Of a stretch of DNA of 64,000 nucleotides, positions 32,682-39,411 are shown piece by piece. The number at the start of each line of letters is the position of its first letter. The stretch's first letter is position 1. The stretch is from Embleya sp045207655 (lineage in GTDB: Bacteria; Actinomycetota; Actinomycetes; Streptomycetales; Streptomycetaceae): positions 5,642,001 through 5,706,000 of the forward strand of contig NZ_CP108784.1 of the NCBI RefSeq assembly GCF_045207655.1, written 5' to 3'. Made by a program: the position numbers and the translations under genes. Below the pieces are notes generated by a model that worked only from the letters and a program-made list of their open reading frames with translations, did no database searches and was not told the DNA's origin.

Positions 32682-34370
32682 GTGAACACCGAGGACATCG
32701 AAGCGGGTCGGCGGCGCTGGCAGGACCGGTACGACAAGGTCCGCAACGACGGGATGCGCCGCACCACGCTCTCCGAACTCGAGGTAGAGCCGGTCTACGG
32801 ACCGCCGGCCGATCAGCCCTACGAGGGCTTCGAACGGATCGGCTGGCCGGGCGAATTTCCCTACACCCGCGGTCTGTACCCGACCGGCTATCGCGGGCGG
32901 GCCTGGACCATCCGGCAGTTCGCCGGCTTCGGCAACGCCGAACAGACCAACGAGCGCTACCGGATGATCCTGGCGAACGGCGGCGGTGGGCTCTCGGTCG
33001 CGTTCGACATGCCGACCCTGATGGGCCGCGACAGCGACGACGAGCGTTCACTCGGCGAGGTCGGGCACTGCGGCGTCGCGGTGGACTCGGCGGCCGACAT
33101 GGACGTGCTCTTCCGCGACATCCCGCTCGGCGACGTGACCACGTCGATGACCATCTCGGGCCCGGCGGTGCCGGCGTTCTGCATGTACCTGGTGGCGGCC
33201 GAGCGTCAGGGCGTGGACATCGGCACGCTCAACGGCACGCTGCAGACCGACATCTTCAAGGAGTACATCGCGCAGAAGGAGTGGCTGTTCGCTCCCGAGC
33301 CGCACCTGCGGCTGATCGGCGACCTGATGGAGTACTGCGCCGCCGAGATCCCGGCGTACAAGCCGCTCTCGGTGTCCGGCTACCACATCCGCGAGGCCGG
33401 GGCGACGGCCGCGCAGGAGCTCGCGTACACGCTGGCCAACGGCTTCGGCTACGTCGAGCTGGGGTTGTCGCGCGGCATGGACGTGGACGTGTTCGCGCCG
33501 GGCCTGTCGTTCTTCTTCGACGCGCACGTGGACTTCTTCGAGGAGATTGCCAAGTTCCGTGCGGCGCGCCGGATCTGGGCGCGGTGGATGCGCGACGTGT
33601 ACGGCGCCAAGACCGCGAAGGCGCAATGGCTGCGCTTCCACACCCAGACGGCCGGCGTCTCACTGACCGCGCAGCAGCCGTACAACAACGTGGTGCGCAC
33701 CGCGGTCGAGGCGCTCGCGGCGGTGCTCGGCGGCACCAACTCGCTGCACACCAACGCGCTGGACGAGACGCTCGCGCTGCCCAGCGAGCAGGCCGCGGAG
33801 ATCGCGCTGCGCACCCAGCAGGTGCTGATGGAGGAGACCGGGGTCGCGGCGGTGGCCGACCCGCTCGGCGGGTCGTGGTACGTCGAGGCGCTCACGGATC
33901 GGCTGGAGGCGGAGGCGGAGGCGACGTTCGCGCGGATCCGCGAGCTGGGCGAGACGTCGCCGCACCCGATCGGGCCGATGACGTCGGGCATCCTGCGCGG
34001 CATCGAGGACGGGTGGTTCACCGGGGAGATCGCCGAGTCCGCGTTCCGCTACCAGCGGGCGGTGGAGAAGGGCGACAAGCGGGTGGTCGGGGTCAACTGC
34101 CACGAGGGCTCGGTGACGGGTGACCTGGAGATCATGCGGGTCAGCCACGAGGTGGAGCGGGATCAGGTCTCGGCGCTGGGGTTGCGGCGGGGCGCGCGGG
34201 ATCAGGCGGCGGTGGACGCGGCTCTGGCCGAGATGCGGGTTGCCGCGCGAGGGTCGGTGAATCTGGTGCCGCCGATGTTGGCGGCGACTCGGGTGGAGGC
34301 GACGCTCGGGGAGATCTGTGATGTTCTTCGGGAGGAGTGGGGGACGTACACGGAGCCGGCGCGGTTCTGA
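32682..34370 (+). CDS. icmA: Isobutyryl-CoA mutase large subunit
   Basis: A 562-residue acyl-CoA mutase large subunit that binds substrate in a TIM barrel and isomerises isobutyryl-CoA and n-butyryl-CoA with adenosyl-B12. GTG 32682 is chosen for AGGAG directly upstream. Two positions separate this enzyme from methylmalonyl-CoA mutase: Phe80 ('TIRQFAGFG', Tyr in methylmalonyl-CoA mutase) and Gln198 ('IAQKEWLF', Arg there). Both match the published IcmA numbering. It has no B12-binding domain, so a separate small subunit (IcmB) is required; none is in the window. Length matches IcmA (about 566). Confidence 0.95.
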   Translation: MNTEDIEAGRRRWQDRYDKVRNDGMRRTTLSELEVEPVYGPPADQPYEGFERIGWPGEFPYTRGLYPTGYRGRAWTIRQFAGFGNAEQTNERYRMILANGGGGLSVAFDMPTLMGRDSDDERSLGEVGHCGVAVDSAADMDVLFRDIPLGDVTTSMTISGPAVPAFCMYLVAAERQGVDIGTLNGTLQTDIFKEYIAQKEWLFAPEPHLRLIGDLMEYCAAEIPAYKPLSVSGYHIREAGATAAQELAYTLANGFGYVELGLSRGMDVDVFAPGLSFFFDAHVDFFEEIAKFRAARRIWARWMRDVYGAKTAKAQWLRFHTQTAGVSLTAQQPYNNVVRTAVEALAAVLGGTNSLHTNALDETLALPSEQAAEIALRTQQVLMEETGVAAVADPLGGSWYVEALTDRLEAEAEATFARIRELGETSPHPIGPMTSGILRGIEDGWFTGEIAESAFRYQRAVEKGDKRVVGVNCHEGSVTGDLEIMRVSHEVERDQVSALGLRRGARDQAAVDAALAEMRVAARGSVNLVPPMLAATRVEATLGEICDVLREEWGTYTEPARF

Positions 34371-34402
34371 TTTTGGTGGGCTCGCCTTCGGCCTCGCTTT
34401 GG

Positions 34403-34542
34403 CCTCAAACGCCGGCCGGGCTGATTGGCCTCATGCGCCGGCCGGGCTGGATTGGGTTCGGCTCGCGTCGGGCGTTGGGTTGGCTGGGGTGGCCTCAAAC
34501 GCCGGCCGGGCTGATTGGCCTCAAACGCCGGCCGGGCTGATC
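34403..34542. repeat. Second cluster of the dispersed repeat, overlapping the end of a tetR gene
   Basis: Four copies with the core CCTCAAACGCCGGCCGGGCT lie at about 34403-34426, 34429-34453 (CCTCATGCG variant), 34493-34516 and 34519-34542. They sit between icmA and the convergent tetR gene. The last copy encodes, on the minus strand, the terminal residues 'ISPAGV' and the TGA stop of TetR, so the element has become part of a coding sequence. Confidence 0.88.
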
Positions 34543-35162
34543 GGCTCGGGGCTGGTGGGTAGGAGGCCGGAGACCACGAAGGTGGTGAAGCGTTGGACCC
34601 AGGCGTCGGAGGCGGGTTCGGCGCTTACCAGGACGTGTTGGACCACCGTGCCGGCGATGACGTCGAAGATCAGGTCCACGTCTATGTCGCCCGGGGCGGA
34701 GATCTCGCCTCGGGCCTTGGCTCGGGCTCGGCCCTCGACGACGAGGCGTTTTTGCGGGTCGACGACCTCTTCGCGGATGCGCCGCCGCAGAGCCGGGTCG
34801 CTGGTGGAGTCGGCGACCAGGCCCATCAGCGCGGTGCGCATCTCCGGGCGGCCCAGGAGCGCGGCGAAGCGGCGGACCACGTCCTCGATGTCCGCGCGCA
34901 GGTCCGGGCCCTGGTCCGGCAGGTCGAGGGTGTCGAGCATCTCGGCGACCGCGGCGATGGCCAGATCGTGCTTGGAGTGCCAGCGGCGGTACAGCGTGGT
35001 CTTGGCCACACCCGCGCGCGCGGCGACGTCGCCCATGGTCAGGCCCGCCCATCCGCCGTCGGCCAGCAGCGCTCGCGCCGCGTCCAGGATCGCGTCGTCC
35101 GCGGTGGCGCTGCGTGGGCGTCCTTTGCGCTGTAGGGGCTCTCCCGCCGATTCGTCGTACAC
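34521..35162 (-). CDS. TetR family transcriptional regulator
   Basis: A 213-residue repressor-type protein. The helix-turn-helix lies at about 20-65: 'ILDAARALLADGGWAGLTMGDVAARAGVAKTTLYRRWHSKHDL' (in part). The rest is a helical ligand-binding domain. The GTG start has a weak ribosome site. A palindrome TTACC-GGCT-GGTAC lies 12 bp upstream, where binding would repress its own gene. Similar palindromes precede ccr, mce and the DUF6230 gene, so this protein is the obvious candidate regulator of them. The last six residues and the stop come from a dispersed repeat, so the natural C-terminus may have been replaced. Confidence 0.9.
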   Translation of the reverse strand: MYDESAGEPLQRKGRPRSATADDAILDAARALLADGGWAGLTMGDVAARAGVAKTTLYRRWHSKHDLAIAAVAEMLDTLDLPDQGPDLRADIEDVVRRFAALLGRPEMRTALMGLVADSTSDPALRRRIREEVVDPQKRLVVEGRARAKARGEISAPGDIDVDLIFDVIAGTVVQHVLVSAEPASDAWVQRFTTFVVSGLLPTSPEPISPAGV

Positions 35163-35173
35163 GGGCGGTCATG

Positions 35174-35187
35174 TTACCGGCTGGTAC
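35174..35187. promoter_or_regulatory. Operator candidate before the tetR gene
   Basis: TTACC GGCT GGTAC, 4 of 5 arm bases complementary, 12 bp upstream of the tetR GTG. It resembles the sites before ccr (26874), mce (27535) and the DUF6230 gene (36642), consistent with autoregulation. Confidence 0.6.
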
Positions 35188-35454
35188 CGTGCGGGGCGGT
35201 GGCACAACTCACATCCGCCATTCCCGATCCCACGGTCGCATTCCCCCCGGTGCTCCCCTTACGCTACGAGCCGTAGCGAATCGCGGTGCCTGGATGGGGA
35301 TTCGAGCACACGATCGCGACTGACGACCTGTCAAGGGTCGTCGTCCGTCCCGGGGCCCGCATCCTGCGGGGACCGGGACGCGACGAGACTTCGAACGTGC
35401 GCCGGTGGGTCGCCCCGTGCATCGTTCGGCTTGCTCTCGGGGGAAGATGTCTAC

Positions 35455-36408
35455 ATGCAGCCACGGAACATGTCCATGCGCGGAGTAGTCGACCTCGGCG
35501 CGGTCAAGGCCGCCGCCGACAACGCCGCCAAGCGTGCGGCCGCGCCGGCCGGGAAGCCCGCCGCCGCGTCCGGTGCCCAACGGGTCGTCATCGACGTCAC
35601 CGAGGCCACCTTCGAGACCGATGTGCTCGCGCTCTCCCAACAGGCCCCCGTCGTGATCGACTTCTGGGCCGAGTGGTGCCAGCCGTGCAAACAGCTGAGC
35701 CCGCTGCTGGAGCGCCTGGCCGAGGAGTACGCCGGCCGCTTCGTGCTCGCCAAGATCGATGTGGACGCGAATCCGCGTCTGGCCCAGGAGTTCGGCATCC
35801 AGGGCATTCCCGCCGTGATGGCGGTCGTGGGTGGTCAGCTCGCGCCGCTGTTCCAGGGCGTGGTGCCCGAGGCGCAGGCGCGGCAGGTGCTGGACCAACT
35901 CGTCCAGCTCGGGGAGGAGCGGTTCGGCCTGACCGGTATCGCGGTCGACGGTGAGCCCGCCGCGGCCCCCGTCGAGGACGAGGAGGAGCCGGCCGGGGAT
36001 CCGCTGCTCGCGGCGGCGGACGAGGCGCTGGAACTCGGTGATCTGGACGGCGCGGCACAGGCGTTCCGCAACGTGCTCTCCGACCACCCCGCGCACGCCG
36101 AGGCCAAGCTCGGCCTGATCAACACCGAACTCCTGCGGCGTACCCAGGAGGTGGACGCGGAGAAGGCCCGCGCGGACGCCGCCGAGCGCCCGGACGACGT
36201 CGCGGCGCAGACGCTCGCGGCCGACCTGGACATCCTGGACGGCCGGGCGGACGAGGCCTTCGCGCGGCTCGTGGAGACCGTGCGGCGGACCTCGGGCGAG
36301 GAGCGCAACACCGCGCGACTGCACCTGCTCGACCTGTTCGAGATCGTCGGCGCGGACGACCCGAGGGTGCCCAAGGCGCGGATGGCCCTTGCGGGCGTGC
36401 TCTTCTGA
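35455..36408 (+). CDS. Thioredoxin-TPR co-chaperone-like protein
   Basis: A 317-residue fusion. Residues 1-42 are an Ala/Lys-rich leader. A thioredoxin domain follows (about 45-155) with the redox site 'WAEWCQPCKQL' (Cys75, Cys78) and the cis-Pro segment 'GIPAVM'. An acidic linker 'EDEEEP' leads to about 130 residues of tetratricopeptide-like helices ('ADEALELGDLDGAAQAFRNVL' and onward). This CnoX/YbbN-like layout suggests a redox chaperone. The start ATG has GGGGGA upstream. It is a single-gene unit ending at a strong hairpin. Confidence 0.93.
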   Translation: MQPRNMSMRGVVDLGAVKAAADNAAKRAAAPAGKPAAASGAQRVVIDVTEATFETDVLALSQQAPVVIDFWAEWCQPCKQLSPLLERLAEEYAGRFVLAKIDVDANPRLAQEFGIQGIPAVMAVVGGQLAPLFQGVVPEAQARQVLDQLVQLGEERFGLTGIAVDGEPAAAPVEDEEEPAGDPLLAAADEALELGDLDGAAQAFRNVLSDHPAHAEAKLGLINTELLRRTQEVDAEKARADAAERPDDVAAQTLAADLDILDGRADEAFARLVETVRRTSGEERNTARLHLLDLFEIVGADDPRVPKARMALAGVLF

Positions 36409-36436
36409 TCCTGCGTCAGGCGCTCGTTCTGTCGAT

Positions 36437-36484
36437 GAAGCCCCGGTCGTTCTCGTGGTCGAGAGCGATCGGGGCTTCGTCTTT
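36437..36484 (+). terminator. Terminator after the thioredoxin-TPR gene
   Basis: A 19-bp stem (36437-36455 with 36460-36478) with two G-U pairs and a 4-nt loop, followed by GTCTTT. It begins 28 bp after the stop codon. Confidence 0.88.
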
Positions 36485-36865
36485 ACCCATCTTTGACTCG
36501 GGGTGATTTCCCTAGCCCTGCGTGGCATTTGGTGATCTCCGCGTGATCCGTTAACGGACTTTTACCGTGAAATCGGATCACTCGACGTCGGTGTCGATAC
36601 CGCGCTGTGATCCGGTGGTGGGTGCCGTTCGAAGGTCCGCGTTACTCGCCGGTAACGAACCTCTTGTGTGCCGACCCGGTCGTGAAAGATGATCGGGCCG
36701 CTCGATCCGTGTCCCATTCGCCCCGGCAGCCGGTCGGTGGCTCGGACGCGGACCTCCCCATCCAGGCCGTGCCGGTCCGTCCCAGGACAGGCAGGCCCTC
36801 CCTCCATGCCCCGCCACGTGCGGCCCTGGTCCGCATGAGGAGGGGACTCTGTCCCGAGGAGGACC
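36485..36865 (+). promoter_or_regulatory. Palindrome-rich control region of the DUF6230 gene
   Basis: A gene-free stretch with several symmetric elements. GTGATCCG (36543-36550) and CGGATCAC (36574-36581) form an inverted repeat. CCGTTAACGG (36548-36557) is a perfect palindrome. GTTAC TCGCCG GTAAC (36641-36656) contains the TTACT-N4-GGTAA variant of the window's shared operator. Together they suggest control by more than one regulator. Confidence 0.5.
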
Positions 36866-37501
36866 ATGGACAAGAAGGTTCAGGCGGGTAGCGGCAAGAC
36901 CCGCTGGAAGCGATTCGGCATCGTGCTCGTCCCGGTCGCGGCGATGACCGTCGGTATGTTCGCGGGGGTCGCGAACGGCGCCATTCCGGTCGACATCGCG
37001 GTGTCCGGGGGAAGCTTCAAGGTCAGCGCCGCGGAGCTGCAGGCGAACGAGTTCTCCCAGTACGGCAACTTCGTCAAGAGCCCGGGTGGTCAGAAGCCGG
37101 TGGCCGTGGCCGCGATCGGCGACGCCAAGATCACCAAGCTGTGTCAGTCGGTCGAGGTCCCGGGCATCGGTGTGGTCCTGCGCATCGAGGCGGGTGGCGA
37201 AGGTTCGCCGGCGACCGCGAAGAACATGACGCTCGCGATGGACGCGCTCGACGGTGACGCCGAGTTCGAGAACATCGACATCGGTGTCGACGCTTCCCGG
37301 ATGGCCAAGGGCACCCCGGAATCGCCGTGGGCCAAGGGGCCGGCGGCGATCGGCAACGGTGCGCCGGGCATGTTCGGCCAGCAGGCGACCAAGGCCACGT
37401 TCACCAACGTCAAGCAGTCGGCCTGGCTGGTCACGGCGACCAACTTCAAGCTCAACGGCCTGCACCTGAAGGTCGGCGGCAAGGACAAGGTCTGCTTCTG
37501 A
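36866..37501 (+). CDS. DUF6230 family exported or membrane-anchored protein
   Basis: A 211-residue protein recognised as DUF6230. A basic start ('KTRWKRFG') is followed by one hydrophobic segment, 'IVLVPVAAMTVGMFAGVANGA' (about 17-37), a signal peptide or anchor. The outer part has 'FKVSAAELQANEFSQYG', 'AKITKLCQSVEVPGIG', 'TFTNVKQSAWLVTATNFKLNGLHLKV' (in part) and ends 'KVCF'. Cys occurs near residue 93 and at the end and could pair. GAGGA precedes the ATG. It is followed after 76 bp by its usual partner, DUF6114. Function is unknown. Confidence 0.88.
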   Translation: MDKKVQAGSGKTRWKRFGIVLVPVAAMTVGMFAGVANGAIPVDIAVSGGSFKVSAAELQANEFSQYGNFVKSPGGQKPVAVAAIGDAKITKLCQSVEVPGIGVVLRIEAGGEGSPATAKNMTLAMDALDGDAEFENIDIGVDASRMAKGTPESPWAKGPAAIGNGAPGMFGQQATKATFTNVKQSAWLVTATNFKLNGLHLKVGGKDKVCF

Positions 37502-37577
37502 TGTGTCGTCGGCCGCGAGCGGGTCTCCCACTCGCGGCCGGTCCGCCATACCGGAGCAACACCTCAGGGAGTGATTC

Positions 37578-39347
37578 GTGACCGCAGCACAGCCGCAGCC
37601 CAACGCGCTCGTGCGCCGGTGGCGGGCGTTCGGGAGGTGGCGGCGCGTTCGGCCGTTCTGGGCCGGGCTGTTCACCATGCTGGCCGCCGGACCCATCCTG
37701 TGGGCGCCGTACGCGTCGCTCAAGGCCGGCGACGTGACCGTCCAGCTCAAGCAACACAGCGGCATCTCGGCGCTGTTCATCGGCGTGATCCTGATCATGC
37801 TCGGCATCGCCACCTGGCTCAATCCGAAGGTGCGGATCTACCTCGGCGTCTTCACCATCATCGTGTCGCTGGTGTCCTTCATCGTGGCCACCTTCGGCGG
37901 CTTCGGGCTGGGCATGTTGTTCGGTCTGATCGGCGGGATGCTCGCGGTGTCGTGGGCGTACGTCGAACCGCCGAGCGACGCGGAGGAGGCCGAGTCCTCG
38001 GCCGACGACGACCGGGACGGCGACGACGGACGGCCCGGGCCGGACGGGGACGACCACGACGACACCCTCGTCGAGGACGGCTTCCCGGCCCAGGCGCTCA
38101 CCGGGAAGGCCCCCGATGCCTCGGGGGAAGCACCCACCGGGTCGGTGACGACCGGCCGGCCCGGTGAACCCTCCAGGGCGATGACCTCGCCCCGCGTCGC
38201 GCTGACCGCGATCGTCACCGCGATGGTCGGTGTGGTGGGCGTGGTGGGCATCGCCCACGCGTCCCCCAGCGATCCGCTGCCGGACAACCCGTACGCGGAC
38301 GGGCCGTGCGTACCCGCGAGTGCCACGGCCTCCACGAGTGCGTCGAGTTCGACGTCGGCATCGGCATCGCCGGCCAAGTCGAGCGCGGCGCCGAGTGCCG
38401 GCGCCGGCAAGTCGTCGAGCACGGCACCCGCCGGCAAGGCGGCTCAGCCGATGGCGGCGCAGGGTACGGCGGGCGAAGGCACGCCCGTCGTACCGACGCC
38501 GGCGCAGAGCACGGCGGCGCCGACGAGCAAGGCGCCGGAGTTCAAGCTGCCCGAGTTGAAACTGCCGGAACTCAAGCTGCCCGAGCTGAACCTGCCCGGG
38601 TTGCCCGGACTCGGACTACCCGGAATCAAGCTGCCGTCCGCGGCGTCGTCCGCTCCGGCTGCTCCGGCTGCTCCGGCTGCTCCGGCTGCTCCGGCTGCTC
38701 CGGAGGTCCCGGCGGCCCCGGTCGCGCCGGTCGGCTCGGCGTCGAGCACACCGACGGCATCCGCGAAGCCGTCGGCCAAGTCCTCGGCGAAGCCCTCGAC
38801 GACGTCGGCCAAGCCGTCGGCCACGTCGTCCTCGGCCGTGCCCAAGGACGGCAAGTCGCCCTTCCCGTGCCCGGTGCAGGGACCCGTGAACGCCAAGAGC
38901 GGCGGCGGGCTCCCGCCGGTCGCGGAGGATCCGCTGGTCCTGAAGTCCAGCCTGCTGGCCATGGCCGGGCTGAACTACGAGGGCGTGGTCAAGGTGAAGA
39001 CGCACACCGGGACCGAGGAGAACGCGCTCAAGTTCACCGTGTCCAAGGGCATCGACATCTGGAACATGTCGATGACGGTGAAGGAGGAGGGCGGCAAGGA
39101 CATCGTCATCTCGTCCGACGAGGGCAGCAAGTCCTGGATGGACGCGGACATCCCGACGACGATGTACGTGAAGTACCTCAAGGGCAACATCTTCGGGATC
39201 ATCCCGATCACGTTCACGCCCGAGAGCCCGCCGCCGATCAACATCCCGATCGTGTTCTTCACGAACGTGGAGAGCTCGATGTACGCCCAGTTGGGCGGCA
39301 GGCTGCACATCCCCGGCTACGGCATCAACAAGGCCGGGATCAAGTAG
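37578..39347 (+). CDS. DUF6114 membrane protein with long repetitive linker and outer domain
   Basis: A 589-residue protein. The N-terminal DUF6114 region ('WRRVRPFWAGLFTML') has about four membrane spans up to residue 135. An acidic stretch (about 136-200) and a further hydrophobic span near 212-232 follow. The linker at about 240-430 contains 'LPELKLPELKLPELNLPGLPG' type repeats and an 'AAP' run built from five exact 9-bp units. These use GCT, a codon rare in the rest of the window. The C-terminal domain (about 450-589) is a beta-rich module with 'EGVVKVKTHTG' and 'FGIIPITFTPESPPP'. The start is GTG 37578. It probably acts at the cell surface with the DUF6230 protein. Confidence 0.85.
   Translation: MTAAQPQPNALVRRWRAFGRWRRVRPFWAGLFTMLAAGPILWAPYASLKAGDVTVQLKQHSGISALFIGVILIMLGIATWLNPKVRIYLGVFTIIVSLVSFIVATFGGFGLGMLFGLIGGMLAVSWAYVEPPSDAEEAESSADDDRDGDDGRPGPDGDDHDDTLVEDGFPAQALTGKAPDASGEAPTGSVTTGRPGEPSRAMTSPRVALTAIVTAMVGVVGVVGIAHASPSDPLPDNPYADGPCVPASATASTSASSSTSASASPAKSSAAPSAGAGKSSSTAPAGKAAQPMAAQGTAGEGTPVVPTPAQSTAAPTSKAPEFKLPELKLPELKLPELNLPGLPGLGLPGIKLPSAASSAPAAPAAPAAPAAPAAPEVPAAPVAPVGSASSTPTASAKPSAKSSAKPSTTSAKPSATSSSAVPKDGKSPFPCPVQGPVNAKSGGGLPPVAEDPLVLKSSLLAMAGLNYEGVVKVKTHTGTEENALKFTVSKGIDIWNMSMTVKEEGGKDIVISSDEGSKSWMDADIPTTMYVKYLKGNIFGIIPITFTPESPPPINIPIVFFTNVESSMYAQLGGRLHIPGYGINKAGIK
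38652..38696 (+). repeat. 9-bp coding microsatellite
   Basis: Five perfect copies of GCTCCGGCT encode Ala-Pro-Ala in the linker of the DUF6114 protein. Perfect identity and the unusual GCT codons point to recent slippage expansion, so length probably differs between strains. Confidence 0.85.
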
Positions 39348-39368
39348 TCCGCCGGCCGGCGTGCCACG

Positions 39369-39407
39369 CGACGCGCCCCGGAACCCACGTGGTCCCGGGG
39401 CGCGTCG
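39369..39407. terminator. Bidirectional terminator between the DUF6114 gene and glgB
   Basis: Arms 39369-39385 and 39391-39407 form a 17-bp stem with one mismatch and a 5-nt loop. It lies between the stops of two convergent genes and can serve both. Confidence 0.85.
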
Positions 39408-39411
39408 AGTG

